From Anaerolineales bacterium (GTDB taxonomy: Bacteria; Chloroflexota; Anaerolineae; Anaerolineales; Villigracilaceae), in the NCBI GenBank assembly GCA_025056175.1, contig JANWWK010000042.1, positions 1 to 64,000 of the forward strand: DNA of 64,000 nucleotides, in the 5' to 3' direction. Positions 8,350 to 17,581 of the stretch are shown here, piece after piece. How positions within the stretch are numbered: position 1 is the first letter of the stretch; each line of letters opens with the position of its first letter. The notes below the pieces were generated by a model that saw only the letters and a list, made by a program, of their open reading frames with translations, was not told the DNA's origin and searched no databases. Both the position numbers and the translations under genes were made by a program.

Positions 8350-9666
8350 TCAGACGGCTTTTTCGGTGAGCGTTTCGAGGGTAATTTCTTCTGAGCTGTC
8401 ATCATAGGCCAGAATTTCCGCGTAGCGGCCCCAGTTAATGAGCGTATCCAGTTGTTTTTCGGCTTCTTCGGGCGGAAATTCGAGTTCGAGCGCCAGTTTG
8501 ACCACGTCCCACTTGAGCGTGTGCTTGTCGGCGCGCTGCAACATGCCCATCAGCCAGCGCACCAGCGGCAGGCGGCGGATTCGAGCGGCAAAAATCTCTT
8601 TGCGCGCCAGAATGGAGGCTTCAGCAAAGGTCTCGCCGAGCGGGGTCAGGCGAATATCGCCTTTGGCGACGGTGGCAAAGCCCAGCAGCTCGGCGGTTTC
8701 CGTCAGGCTGAGGACGCGGTCAGAATCAATTTTCAGTTCTTCGGTCAGGCGGTAGATGTCGTCCTGGTCGTCGGGCTTTTCGGAGACATATTCCAGCAAC
8801 CCGGCCAGGTCGCTGATGTGGACGTGTGGCAGGGCGCGGGTGCGGCCTGGCTGGCCCGGTTCCGAGCCGAGTTCGGCTGCTTCGGGTTCGGTTTGCCCGG
8901 CCAGAAGGGCATAGACGTTATCCACCACAGCGCGAAATGCGTCGGAGTGACGCTGGCGTGGGTGCGGCAGTTCGACTTTGATTTCCGCCACGATGCGCCC
9001 GGGTTCTTTGTCCATCACCACAATCCGGTCAGCCATCAGGACGGCTTCTTCGATGTTGTGGCTGACCATCAGAATGGCTTTGGTAGGGATTTTGCCGCTT
9101 GTCCACAGTTCCATCAGTTCGTTGCGCAGCGATTCGGCGGAAAGTACATCCAGCGCGGAAAACGGCTCATCCAGGCAGAGCAATTCCGGTTCCACGGCCA
9201 TTGCCCGCGCAAAGCCGACCTTTTGGCGCATGCCGCCGGAGAGTTCACGTGGGTAGGCGTTCTCGAACCCGTCCAGACCTACGCGGTCGAGCAGGTCGAG
9301 GGCGCGTGGGATGCGCAGAGAAGCGGCTACGCCGCGCGCTTTGAGTGCCAGTTCGACGTTTTCCAGCACGGTGAGCCAGGGGAAGAGCGCAAACGTCTGA
9401 AAGACAATGGTGGCATAAGGGTTCACGCCTTTGAGCCGTTGCCCGCGATAGATGATTTGCCCTTCGGAAGGTGTTTGCAGGCCGGTGAGAATGCGCAGGA
9501 GTGTGCTTTTGCCGCAACCCGAAGGCCCCAACAGGGCGACGAATTCGCCTTCGTGCAGTTTCAGGTTGACATCCTGCACGGCGGTAAAGGTGCGCGTGCC
9601 GCTGGTGTAGTTTTGCTGGATGTGCTTGAGTTCGAGCAGGGTGTTGGGGGTAGCGGGAATTGCCAT
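8350..9666 (-). CDS. NitT/TauT-type ABC ATPase with AAA-associated C-terminal domain
   Basis: ABC ATPase of 438 residues. The nucleotide-binding domain fills about 1-250: Walker [10 protein letters not shown] near 50, signature LSGGMRQK near 147, Walker [13 protein letters not shown]. This class energises nitrate, sulfonate, taurine or bicarbonate uptake. Residues about 300-430 form a separate domain that matches my memory of the AAA-associated C-terminal domain found on a subset of these ATPases; it probably regulates transport. It lies five bases after the fused permease. Because no ModC is present, it may also serve ModB; that would need testing. Confidence 0.85.
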   Translation of the reverse strand: MAIPATPNTLLELKHIQQNYTSGTRTFTAVQDVNLKLHEGEFVALLGPSGCGKSTLLRILTGLQTPSEGQIIYRGQRLKGVNPYATIVFQTFALFPWLTVLENVELALKARGVAASLRIPRALDLLDRVGLDGFENAYPRELSGGMRQKVGFARAMAVEPELLCLDEPFSALDVLSAESLRNELMELWTSGKIPTKAILMVSHNIEEAVLMADRIVVMDKEPGRIVAEIKVELPHPRQRHSDAFRAVVDNVYALLAGQTEPEAAELGSEPGQPGRTRALPHVHISDLAGLLEYVSEKPDDQDDIYRLTEELKIDSDRVLSLTETAELLGFATVAKGDIRLTPLGETFAEASILARKEIFAARIRRLPLVRWLMGMLQRADKHTLKWDVVKLALELEFPPEEAEKQLDTLINWGRYAEILAYDDSSEEITLETLTEKAV

Positions 9667-9671
9667 ACACG

Positions 9672-11390
9672 TTACTCCATTCGATATTTATCTTCGGCAA
9701 TCTTATACAACGGGCGCCAGAACAGGCGGTTGATGAGGACGACCGTCAGCACCATGCTGAGGGTGGCAGCCAGCAGGAGGGGGTAATCTCCCCTGGCGGT
9801 GGCCTGCGCGATGAGCGAGCCGATTCCGGTGGTGAAGAGCGTCTGTCCGCCGAATTCGACGTATTCGGCGACGATGCTGGCGTTCCAGGCGCCGCCGCTG
9901 GCGGTGATTCCGCCGGTGACGATGTAGGGGAACAGGGCAGGCAGAATGAGGGTGCGCCAGCGCGCCCAGCCGTTCAATCCCATCAGGGCTGCAGTGTATT
10001 TCAAGTCCTGGGGGATGGCTGTTGCCCCTGCAATTACGTTGAAGAGCAGATACCACTGTGTTCCCATCAGCATCAGAAAAACAGCGGCCAGGTTCAATCC
10101 GCCGACCAGGTTAACGACCAGCAGCAGAAAAACCGGAAAAATGGCGGTGGCCGGGATGGAGGCCGTGACCTGCACGACCGGTTGCAGGATGGCTGCTGCA
10201 CGGCGATTGGTGCCAATCAACACACCGACGGGAATGGTCCAGGCCAAGGCGATGCTCAGGGAGAGCATCACTCGCAAGAGCGTGGCGACTACGCCGAGGG
10301 CAATTTGTCCCCATTGCGCTGGCGGCACGCTCCACAGCATCAACCCGGCGCGCAGGCCGCCATATAGCAGGGTTGTGCCGAGCGCGAACCCAAATAACAG
10401 GGTAAGCCAATTGCGTCCGGTGGTGGTTTCGCTTGCATCTCGCATAGGAGCGCGGCGAATCAGCCAGGTATCCAGCCCTTCGAGCAGGGGCGCCAGCCAG
10501 CCGCGCAAAGCATTCACCAGTGACGAGTTGTGCATGACGTTGTAGAACCAGGAAGTCGGCGGCTGGTCGCTTTCCACCATTTCCAGTTTGAAGCGGTCTG
10601 ACCAGGCCAGAAGTGGACGCCAGACCAGTTGGTCGAGGGTGATGATGGTCAGAACAAGTGCGGCCAGTCCCCACAGGATAGCACGGGTATCCCCCTGGTT
10701 GGCGGCTTCGTGCAGATAGGCGCCCAGCCCTGGCAGGCGAAAGTCACGCGCGCCAACCGTAAAGATTTCAGCGGCCATCAGGAAGAACCAACCGCCTGCC
10801 CACGACATCATGCTGTTCCAGATGAGGCCAATCATGCCGAAGGGCAGTTCCAGTTTTTTGAACCTGAGCCAGGCGTTCAGGCGGAAGATGCTGCTGGCCT
10901 CGCGCAGTTCTTTGGGGATGGTGGTGAGTGATTGGTACCAGCCGAAAGTCAGATTCCAGGCCTGGCTGGTGAAAATCAGGACGATAGAGGCAAGTTCGAC
11001 GGCGATTCCCTGGGGGAGGATGGCGCTCAGGCTGAGCAGGACGACCGGCAGGAAGGAGAGAATGGGGACGCTTTGCAGAACGTCGAGTAAGGGCATGAGA
11101 ATCCGCTCAGCGCTGCGGTTGTAGGCGGCAGCGCGTCCATAGAAGAGCGTAAACAGGAGTGAAAGTGTGTAAGCCGCTGTCATGCGTCCTACCGAGAGCA
11201 GAGCGTACCAGGGCAGGGCAGTCGGTTCCAGGCGAATTTCGGGGCCCTGTACTTCAGCGGGGGCATCGAAGGCCAGCCGAATGCCACCGTAGAGCAGGAC
11301 AGCCAGGAGCAATAACACAACCGCATCTCCCCAGGTGAAGCGGCGCATCATGCGTTCTTTGGGCGGCAAAATGTTCTCGAAAACTCCCAT
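9672..11390 (-). CDS. ABC permease with two fused transmembrane units
   Basis: A 572-residue protein made of two homologous NitT/TauT-type permease units, about residues 10-290 and 330-572. Each has an ATPase-coupling loop (PKELREASSIFRLNAWLRFK and PQDLKYTAALMGLNGWARWR). A single polypeptide can therefore supply both halves of the channel. The start is the ATG at 11390, with AGGAGA four bases upstream; the open frame continues to 11492 but has no ribosome-binding site there. No substrate-binding protein of the NitT class is nearby, which is odd for an importer. The operon leader carries a conditional-terminator-like structure. Confidence 0.85.
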   Translation of the reverse strand: MGVFENILPPKERMMRRFTWGDAVVLLLLAVLLYGGIRLAFDAPAEVQGPEIRLEPTALPWYALLSVGRMTAAYTLSLLFTLFYGRAAAYNRSAERILMPLLDVLQSVPILSFLPVVLLSLSAILPQGIAVELASIVLIFTSQAWNLTFGWYQSLTTIPKELREASSIFRLNAWLRFKKLELPFGMIGLIWNSMMSWAGGWFFLMAAEIFTVGARDFRLPGLGAYLHEAANQGDTRAILWGLAALVLTIITLDQLVWRPLLAWSDRFKLEMVESDQPPTSWFYNVMHNSSLVNALRGWLAPLLEGLDTWLIRRAPMRDASETTTGRNWLTLLFGFALGTTLLYGGLRAGLMLWSVPPAQWGQIALGVVATLLRVMLSLSIALAWTIPVGVLIGTNRRAAAILQPVVQVTASIPATAIFPVFLLLVVNLVGGLNLAAVFLMLMGTQWYLLFNVIAGATAIPQDLKYTAALMGLNGWARWRTLILPALFPYIVTGGITASGGAWNASIVAEYVEFGGQTLFTTGIGSLIAQATARGDYPLLLAATLSMVLTVVLINRLFWRPLYKIAEDKYRME

Positions 11391-11433
11391 GCCATCTCCT
11401 TGTCGCACAAAATGAATTTTGCGATAGGTTACA

Positions 11434-11463
11434 CAAAAACCCTGCGCCGGTTCGAGCGCAGGG
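11434..11463 (-). terminator. Intrinsic terminator in the ABC operon leader
   Basis: On the minus strand an eight-base stem CCCTGCGC/GCGCAGGG (11463-11456 with 11447-11440) is followed by TTTTTGT. It lies downstream of the ABC operon promoter and about 43 bases before the permease start, so it must be bypassed for expression. It can also end transcripts from the CBS gene. Confidence 0.75.
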
Positions 11464-11520
11464 CAGGAGAAGGCCGGTAACGAACAGGGCAAAACAGCCT
11501 GTTCAGGCGCAGCGAACCGG
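11447..11520 (-). promoter_or_regulatory. Riboswitch-like leader with competing stems
   Basis: In the minus-strand leader, the segment 11520-11507 (starts CCGGTTCG) can pair with 11459-11447 (ends CGAACCGG) over about 8-12 bases and would break the terminator. The same segment can instead form P1 (11520-11516 with 11478-11474), enclosing P2 (GAACAGG/CCTGTTC, 11504-11498 with 11488-11482). These mutually exclusive folds are the layout of a riboswitch or attenuator. No class I know is matched. Confidence 0.55.
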
Positions 11521-11581
11521 AGAGGGAGAAAGACGAAGCAGGGTGGTACTGTGAGGGTTCATACCTTCAAGCAACGGGGTG

Positions 11582-11611
11582 AATATACTCCTGCCGTGTT
11601 AGAACTGTCAA
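11582..11611 (-). promoter_or_regulatory. Promoter of the ABC/mod operon
   Basis: Minus-strand TTGACA (11611-11606), an 18-bp spacer and TATATT (11587-11582). The -35 box lies seven bases beyond the CBS stop codon. Predicted start of transcription is near 11575, giving a leader of about 185 bases. Confidence 0.7.
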
Positions 11612-11617
11612 GGTGGT

Positions 11618-12868
11618 TTACCCCAGGGTCAGGGCGCGCAGCAGGATGTGACGGTCTACCAGGCCAAGCGGGTAGTCGTTTTCATCTACTACCACCAGCC
11701 ATTTGCGCTTGGGGTTCATCATCATGCGGGCAGCGGTCAGCAGGGGTGTTTCGGGCCGGGCGGTGAGAACGCCCGGTGACATCAGTTCGGCAGCTGTGGC
11801 TGCGCTCGGCGGGGTGGATGCGCTTCCAAACAGGGCGGCCAGCACACCTTTTCGCTCGGTGGGTTGAATGCGCGCCACGACGTCGGAGTCGCTAATCAGA
11901 CCGATGGCTTTGCCTGCAGAATCCAGCACGATGACGCGGTGCGCGCCGCTTTCAAGCAGTTTTTCCACAATTTCGGGCAGTTCGTCATCGTGCCGCACAG
12001 CGGGGATGACACGGCTCATCACATCGCGCACGGTTTGTGCTGCACCGGGTGGGGCGGCCCATTTGGCGGCGGGTTTTTCGGTCAGCAGGCGCAAAATATC
12101 CACCCGTGAGAGAACGCCTGTCAGTTTCCCCTGTTCATCAAGAACGGGCATGCGCTTGATGCCTGCACGCGCCATCCGCACTGCTGCTGTGCCGAGCGGT
12201 TCATGCGCGCTGGCGGTGATGGGGGGGCGCGACATGACATCTGCAACCTGGAGTGCGGATTGTTGTAAACGTGCGAGTTCTTCGCTCAGAAAGTCATCTT
12301 CGAGTCGTTCTGCCACCGAAAGGCGTTGCTGCACCCCGGCGCGCTCCAGCAGGTCTTCATCGGTGAGCATTCCCAACACCTGTCCATTTTCGTCCACAAC
12401 CGGCATGGCTTTGATGAGCGTTTCCAGCATTTTTTGCCAGGCTTCGGCTACGCTCATGTGTGGTGAAAGCGTTACGACTTCACGGGTCATCACTTCTTGC
12501 ACCAGGCGGTCGGCAGGCAGGGGGTTCAGGTAGCGGTGCGTGTAACGAATAACACGCACATCTTCCAGCGTCATCAGTCCCTCCCGCACCATCGGACTGA
12601 CCAGTTCGATGGCGCGTTCGATTTTTTCGGCTGTGTCTATGACATGGATGACCAGAGGCAGGTCTTCGGAAAGGCGCAGGATGGCGGCGGTGTGAATGCG
12701 CGAGTGCGCGCCAAAGCCGGCCACGCCGCGCACCACCGTCGCCCCGGCCAGCCCTTCGGTTTTGAGCGTTTCCAGGATGGCGGCATAAAGCGGTTTGCCG
12801 CGCCAGCGGTCGCTCTCGCCAATGTAAATCGCCAAACGCTGTGCGTTTTCGTTGAGTTTGGGGGTCAT
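11618..12868 (-). CDS. DUF190 protein with multiple CBS domains
   Basis: A 416-residue protein. Residues about 8-110 match DUF190, a small ferredoxin-like domain usually encoded beside crcB. Then come about four CBS motifs, recognised by repeated blocks such as VMTREVVTLSPHMSVAEAW, VMSRPPITASAHEPL and VMSRVIPAVRHDDELPE, each followed by a V/I-P-V-x-D-x-x-G strand. CBS pairs bind adenine nucleotides and act as energy or ion-strength sensors. The start at 12868 has GGAG upstream. It lies 47 bases after crcB, so a role in regulating fluoride efflux or ion homeostasis is the natural inference. Confidence 0.85.
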   Translation of the reverse strand: MTPKLNENAQRLAIYIGESDRWRGKPLYAAILETLKTEGLAGATVVRGVAGFGAHSRIHTAAILRLSEDLPLVIHVIDTAEKIERAIELVSPMVREGLMTLEDVRVIRYTHRYLNPLPADRLVQEVMTREVVTLSPHMSVAEAWQKMLETLIKAMPVVDENGQVLGMLTDEDLLERAGVQQRLSVAERLEDDFLSEELARLQQSALQVADVMSRPPITASAHEPLGTAAVRMARAGIKRMPVLDEQGKLTGVLSRVDILRLLTEKPAAKWAAPPGAAQTVRDVMSRVIPAVRHDDELPEIVEKLLESGAHRVIVLDSAGKAIGLISDSDVVARIQPTERKGVLAALFGSASTPPSAATAAELMSPGVLTARPETPLLTAARMMMNPKRKWLVVVDENDYPLGLVDRHILLRALTLG

Positions 12869-12915
12869 ACGGGGGCTCCGTTGAGAATTTAGAGAAAGGG
12901 GCAGCCGTTCAGGTT

Positions 12916-13290
12916 TCAAAGCGTGCGTGCCAGTAAGATGCCCGCAGCAGCCGCAATTGCGCCCAGCAGGCTGCTGCCGAACAGGTTAAGCAGGCCCAGC
13001 CAGGGCTGACCCGTCAACATCAGATTGACGCTTTCATAAGTATACGTGGAAAAGGTGGTGTATGAACCCAGAAACCCAATAGCAATCAGCAATCGCCAGT
13101 GGGGGTCCACCAGGAAGCGGTCGGTAATCAGCGTGACGAAAATTCCCAATATGAAACTGCCGCTCAGGTTGATAATGAGCGTGCCGTAAGGGAAGGCTGC
13201 GCCGAATTTCTCTGCGGCCCAGCCTCCCAGCCAGTAGCGAGCGTTGGCGCCCAACACCGCGCCGAGGGAGATAATCAAGAATTTTTCCAT
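12916..13290 (-). CDS. crcB: Fluoride channel CrcB/FluC
   Basis: Small dual-topology membrane protein of 124 residues with four helices. The family's signature GANARYWLGGW is at residues 15-25, NLSGSFILG at about 45, and GFLGSYTTFSTYTYE (the phenylalanine-box and Na+ site region) at about 73. It forms a dimeric fluoride-specific export channel that protects enolase and pyrophosphatase. One crcB copy is seen here, so a homodimer is expected. I looked for a fluoride riboswitch upstream and found none; a short terminator separates it from the MutS-like gene. Confidence 0.93.
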   Translation of the reverse strand: MEKFLIISLGAVLGANARYWLGGWAAEKFGAAFPYGTLIINLSGSFILGIFVTLITDRFLVDPHWRLLIAIGFLGSYTTFSTYTYESVNLMLTGQPWLGLLNLFGSSLLGAIAAAAGILLARTL

Positions 13291-13306
13291 TCGATGAGGT
13301 TTATCG

Positions 13307-13339
13307 TTAAAAAATGTGGCGCAAATCTGTGCTTTGCGC
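13307..13339 (-). terminator. Terminator after the MutS-like pair
   Basis: On the minus strand the stem GCGCAAA/TTTGCGC (13339-13333 with 13325-13319) is followed by CACATTTTTTAA. It lies between the MutS-like gene end and crcB. Confidence 0.65.
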
Positions 13340-13342
13340 GGG

Positions 13343-14845
13343 CTATGCCAGGCTATCTCTGAAAATTTTCTGATATACGTCTACCCCAAAACTGGTGGGG
13401 AGGGGGGCAGCCGGAAACAGTTTGAAGGTGCGGCTTCCATCCGGTCGGCGTTCGGCGCGCAGGAACAGGTGACGCGGGTTGTGACGCTCATAGTAACCGC
13501 GTGCCAGTTCGTATTGATGGGTGACGAAGAAGACTTTGATGCCGCACTCTAGCAGCGCATCGATTACCTGGCGGGCGATTTCAGCGCCTTCACGCTCATT
13601 GGTGGCGGCAAACGACTCGTTGAACAAAACCAGCGCGTCAGGCCGCAGGTGGTTGACAATCGCGCTCATGCGCCCCAGTTCTTCGTCAAATTTACCGCTT
13701 TTCATGCTGGCATCTTCTTCACGCCGATAATGGGTGAACACGCCCTGTACTGCGTTGGCAGAGAAGCTCCCGGCTGGCACAAATAGCCCGCACTGTGCCA
13801 TCAGCTGCGCCTGACCAATGCTGCGGAGGAGGGTGGATTTGCCACCCTGGTTGGCGCCGGTGATAAATACCAGGTCGCGTTCATCGGCTTCGAGTTCGTT
13901 GCCCACCACCCGGTGCTGTGTTGCCAGGGCCAGAGCAACATCGTACAGACCGTCGAACGTGTGTTTGCGTGTGTGTGCCGAAAGCACGTTCGGAAAACAG
14001 AAGGGCATCTCCAGCGCGCCCAAGGATTCGGCCAGGTGCAGTGCGCCGATGTAAAATGCCAGCTCCTGCCGCAGAACGTTCAAGAAATTGTCTATATGGT
14101 CTGCCGATTGTGCGGCGGCATTGGCAACCAGGTTCAGGCCGCGGTCGCGCAGGTCGCCCAGGGCGCGCGCACCATGGTCATCGCGCGGATGCAGAGTAAA
14201 CGAATACACCGGCGCTTTGCGCGAGAAAATCTTCTTTGCCCAGTGGCCTTGTGACGGGCGCGGTTTGCACAGGAAATAATCTATACCTTCGTTACCGCGT
14301 CCGAGCCGGGCGCTGACCAGCACGCCTTCGCGGAAACGTAACTGGCGCAGATGTTTTTCGACTTCCAGGAAGTAGGCTTCGTCCAGTTCCCGCCGAATCA
14401 TCTCAAAGAAGCGCCGCCACCCTGCGGATTGGAAAGCATCGCCTTCTTCGCGGGCAATCTGTTCCAGCCGGCGCAACAGTTCCACGAACATTTCCAGCAT
14501 TTGCACGGCGCTGCTCAAAATTCCACCTGGTGTGCGGCTGAAAATGCCCATCCAGTGCTTTTGTTTGCGGTAGAGAGCCTCCAGCGGAATGGCGTACAGG
14601 CGGCGGACGGTTTCCGGGTGCGCCAGACAATCGCGTAGAATGTCCTGCCGGTAGCGGATTTCGGCAGGGTCGGTCAGACTGGAAAGCAGCACCTGGCGAA
14701 TGGTCTGATATAGAAATTTGTCGCTGCGCGCCATTGCCTGGAAGACGGTTTCGAGTTCCAGGTCTTGAATCAGGGCCTCGCTTTGCGGCGGCAGAGGCGC
14801 TTTGGGGTCAAAATCGCGGTCGGGGAAGAGCAGGAAGACGTTCAT
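13343..14845 (-). CDS. MutS-like ATPase (second of a pair)
   Basis: A 500-residue protein with a C-terminal MutS ATPase domain: Walker A GANQGGKST near residue 330, Walker B-like DALVLFNESFAATN, and the trans-acting His-containing FFVTHQYELA. The N-terminal 290 residues are helical, like the MutS core/clamp, but the mismatch-recognition domain I with its Phe-X-Glu motif is absent. It is therefore not a canonical MutS. It overlaps the upstream paralogue (ATGA at 14842-14845). Relatives act outside mismatch repair or are uncharacterised; function here is unknown. Confidence 0.8.
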   Translation of the reverse strand: MNVFLLFPDRDFDPKAPLPPQSEALIQDLELETVFQAMARSDKFLYQTIRQVLLSSLTDPAEIRYRQDILRDCLAHPETVRRLYAIPLEALYRKQKHWMGIFSRTPGGILSSAVQMLEMFVELLRRLEQIAREEGDAFQSAGWRRFFEMIRRELDEAYFLEVEKHLRQLRFREGVLVSARLGRGNEGIDYFLCKPRPSQGHWAKKIFSRKAPVYSFTLHPRDDHGARALGDLRDRGLNLVANAAAQSADHIDNFLNVLRQELAFYIGALHLAESLGALEMPFCFPNVLSAHTRKHTFDGLYDVALALATQHRVVGNELEADERDLVFITGANQGGKSTLLRSIGQAQLMAQCGLFVPAGSFSANAVQGVFTHYRREEDASMKSGKFDEELGRMSAIVNHLRPDALVLFNESFAATNEREGAEIARQVIDALLECGIKVFFVTHQYELARGYYERHNPRHLFLRAERRPDGSRTFKLFPAAPLPTSFGVDVYQKIFRDSLA

Positions 14846-16377
14846 GCCGCTCCTTCCTGTATCCGCGCCCGGATGTGTTCATACGTCAGGCGGTGCTTTT
14901 CGGCCAGCGAGAGTGCATACGCCAGGCCATCAGCCGGTTTGCGCAGGATGCGGAACGTGCGTTCGGCGGGGTTTTCGGGCGCAACGGTGCTGACCATGCT
15001 GACGGTTTTTTCGCTGAAGGAGGCCAGTTCGTCCAGGAAGGTGACCCAAACGCCCGGCGCATCCAGATTTAACACCCGGGTCATGATTTCCCGGCTCAAA
15101 AAGAGCGCGTCTGCGAGCGTGGTTGAGGAGAAAATCTCGTTCAGAATCAGCAGGCTGCGGGAGGTGGCCTGTTCTAAAATTGCATGGATGCGCGAGAGGT
15201 CATCCTGCAGTTTTCCGCTCAGGTTCCGCAGGTCTTCTTCGCGCTCAAAGTGTGTAAAGATTTGGTCGAACAGGAACAGTCGTGCTTCCCGTCCGGGTAC
15301 GAGCAGGCCGAGACGTGCCAGGTAATGTATCTGCCCAACGGTGCGTGCAAAGGTGGTCTTGCCACCCTGGTTCGGCCCGGTGACGACCAGGACACGCTCC
15401 GTGCCGTGCAGTTCAAAGTCGTTGCATACGACTGGCGTGCTGCTCAAGGCCAGACTGCCGGCCAATGCCAGGTCAAACGTTTCGCGGGCGAAAATTTCGC
15501 GGCTCTCGCTCACTTCGGGGAAACAGAAAGGCAAATGTTTGTGTTCGAGTGTCTTCAGATAGTCCAGATACGCGATATAGAACTGCACTTCGCGGTCGAA
15601 ACGCAACAGGGTTTGTTCGGCGAAGCGGGCGTGTTGCTGGCAGAACTGCTCCAGGGCTGCAAACGGTTCCGGGAAAAGGCGCGCAACAAATTCCAGAATT
15701 TTGGCTTGAATGTGATTCATCCCCGCAGCCTCGTAGCCGGTTGCGCGGTAGTCTTTGACCGCCCCTTGTCGGAATTTCTCGAAGGTGCGCTCCACCTCTA
15801 CGCTGTAATCGCTTTCTCCCTCGTACCGGCGCACGCTGAAGCGTCCTGCCTGAATCTGAATGACGTAGCGCACGTCGGCAAGTGCGCGTTCCACAGCGTG
15901 CGCCTGGCTGCACAGCGATTGGAAGGCCGGTGACTGTGTATATGCGTGCACGTATTCGCGTAATTCCTGAAAGCCGCGTGAGCGCAGGTTGGCTGCGCAC
16001 AGGGCCTCGTCCAGGTCGCGGATGGCCTGGCAGTAAGTCAGGGCAGCCTGGAGTAGCCAGCCCTGTCGGTGCAGCTCAAAATCCAGTTTTTCGACCATCG
16101 TCAGGTAGCGGCGCGCTTGCGCCATTTGCCCGGCAAAGGTTTTGACCTGCGTGAGCCAGGTTTCATCCAGCAAATCGCGCAAAACGTCTTGCCGGTAGCA
16201 CAGCGTGTCGAGCGTAGCCGGTGGGACGTAGAAAAATGGTTTGAGACGGTATTCCTCTTTTCGCGCCGTCACCCAATCTACCAGCTGGTCCAGGTTCAGG
16301 TCGGCAAAACAAGCCGGCGGGGAGATGTTCTCCGGCGGGGGTGGTTCGTGGTCGAACAGGATACTCGTAAAGGACAT
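14842..16377 (-). CDS. MutS-like ATPase (first of a pair)
   Basis: A 511-residue paralogue of the following gene, with the same plan: a helical N-terminal region and a C-terminal MutS-type ATPase, Walker A GPNQGGKTT near 350, Walker B SLLILNEIFSSTTLADA, and the conserved DLSRIHAILEQA linker. The mismatch-binding domain is absent. I place the start at 16377 (MSFTSILFDHE), which has a purine-rich site upstream; the frame extends to 16437 but that start has no ribosome-binding site and crosses a hairpin. Being translated in tandem, the two proteins may form a heterodimer, as MutS-family proteins do. No nuclease is adjacent. Confidence 0.8.
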   Translation of the reverse strand: MSFTSILFDHEPPPPENISPPACFADLNLDQLVDWVTARKEEYRLKPFFYVPPATLDTLCYRQDVLRDLLDETWLTQVKTFAGQMAQARRYLTMVEKLDFELHRQGWLLQAALTYCQAIRDLDEALCAANLRSRGFQELREYVHAYTQSPAFQSLCSQAHAVERALADVRYVIQIQAGRFSVRRYEGESDYSVEVERTFEKFRQGAVKDYRATGYEAAGMNHIQAKILEFVARLFPEPFAALEQFCQQHARFAEQTLLRFDREVQFYIAYLDYLKTLEHKHLPFCFPEVSESREIFARETFDLALAGSLALSSTPVVCNDFELHGTERVLVVTGPNQGGKTTFARTVGQIHYLARLGLLVPGREARLFLFDQIFTHFEREEDLRNLSGKLQDDLSRIHAILEQATSRSLLILNEIFSSTTLADALFLSREIMTRVLNLDAPGVWVTFLDELASFSEKTVSMVSTVAPENPAERTFRILRKPADGLAYALSLAEKHRLTYEHIRARIQEGAA

Positions 16378-16400
16378 AGCTCTCTCTGACAATAAAAGAA

Positions 16401-16433
16401 CCTCTACTGGAAGCGTTTGCTCATCAGTAGAGG
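16401..16433 (-). promoter_or_regulatory. Hairpin in the MutS-like operon leader
   Basis: Nine-base inverted repeat CCTCTACTG/CAGTAGAGG (16401-16409 and 16425-16433). On the minus strand it is followed by TTCTTTTATTG just before the start codon, so it resembles a weak attenuator. The space from 16438 to 16612 shows only a G-run (near 16558) and no gene. Confidence 0.4.
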
Positions 16434-16612
16434 CCATCAGTCCGGTGGACGGTTATGGCGAGCCTCATCGCCGCGTTGATTGTACCACGTCTTGCCAAGG
16501 CAGGGAGATACGGGTGGATGGAGGCGATTTCTTTCCTCTCGCAATGGGAGAGCGGCGGGGGGGGGACGCACCGTAGGGCGGAGTGAGGGCGGCCAGATAA
16601 TTACGATTCTCG

Positions 16613-17581
16613 TTACTTCAGCTGTCCAGCAAGCCATTCTGCTGCTGCCCAGCCAGAAAGCGCTGCCCCCTCCACGCGCGCGCCTCCGAACGCATCGCCG
16701 GCCAGCAGCAGCGGCGGGTCTTCGCGCAGGATGATGCAGGGTTGTGTTGCTTCTTTAAGCGGACGGGCGTATCGCCAGCCATGTACCTGAAATTCTGTCA
16801 CAGCAGCGCCCAGCCAGGGGGCGGCTTCTTCAAGTAGCTGCTTGCCAGTTTCCTGACGGTCGGCTTCCCAATGAGTGCGGCTGAAGAGGGGGGTGGCGTG
16901 AAGGGTGATTGCTGGAACAGGTGAAATCCCTTTGATGTGGTTATCGGCCAGCCAGGCGATATTTCCGTGCTGGGGACGCAAAAAGCCCGGCACAGGCAGA
17001 CGTGATGCACGGTCGAGCAGCGCCATGACCGCCAGGCAGGGTTCATACTCGATGGCTTCCAGCTGCGCGTGAAGTGATGGTTCAATATGCACTTGCCCTG
17101 CGTGCAGAATTGCCAGCGATTGCGGTACGGGTGCAGTGAGTAAGACGGCACGGGCGAACACGGGTTCGCCTTGCTCGAAAACTGCTCGCCAGCCAGTGGT
17201 TGCTTCCTGTAAGCAGGTTAGTTTTGTTTCCAGGCGAACGTTGAGTCTCTGTGCCAGTTGTTTTGGGATAGCGGTCATGGTGGGCAGGCCTCGCCAGCGT
17301 GGATGTTCATCTTCGTCGCCGCGATACCACACGGTCGCTATGCCCTGTGCCTGCCAGCAGCTCAGTAAAGCCTGCCAGCGCGGGGTTCGAGCGGTGATGA
17401 ACTGCGCCCCGTGGTCGAAAAATGCTGCTCCTATGCGCCGGGTGGCGAGGCGTCCGCCTACGCCGCGCGATTTCTCCACCAGAAGAGCGTTCCCCCCTTT
17501 TTCTTGCAGGTCGGCGGCGGCCAGCAAACCGGCCATACCTGCGCCAACAATCAGCAGGTCAGTGGTAAAGGCTTCAGACAA
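16613..17581 (-). CDS. FAD-dependent amine oxidase / renalase-like oxidoreductase
   Basis: Flavoprotein of about 322 residues. The N-terminal dinucleotide motif is [18 protein letters not shown], and [14 protein letters not shown] with [11 protein letters not shown] follows, typical of renalase-like NAD(P)/FAD-dependent oxidoreductases. The C-terminal FAD contact is [20 protein letters not shown]. These enzymes oxidise small amines or isomeric dinucleotides; the substrate here is unknown. I choose TTG at 17581 because AAGGAG lies just upstream; the frame is open to 17752 but that stretch overlaps the ABC permease end and has poor coding character. It lies directly downstream of the ABC genes. 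Confidence 0.8.
   Translation of the reverse strand: MSEAFTTDLLIVGAGMAGLLAAADLQEKGGNALLVEKSRGVGGRLATRRIGAAFFDHGAQFITARTPRWQALLSCWQAQGIATVWYRGDEDEHPRWRGLPTMTAIPKQLAQRLNVRLETKLTCLQEATTGWRAVFEQGEPVFARAVLLTAPVPQSLAILHAGQVHIEPSLHAQLEAIEYEPCLAVMALLDRASRLPVPGFLRPQHGNIAWLADNHIKGISPVPAITLHATPLFSRTHWEADRQETGKQLLEEAAPWLGAAVTEFQVHGWRYARPLKEATQPCIILREDPPLLLAGDAFGGARVEGAALSGWAAAEWLAGQLK

Noticed and set aside
13291-13342. Fluoride riboswitch before crcB.
   Set aside because: Only 52 bases; no matching aptamer motif, just a terminator.
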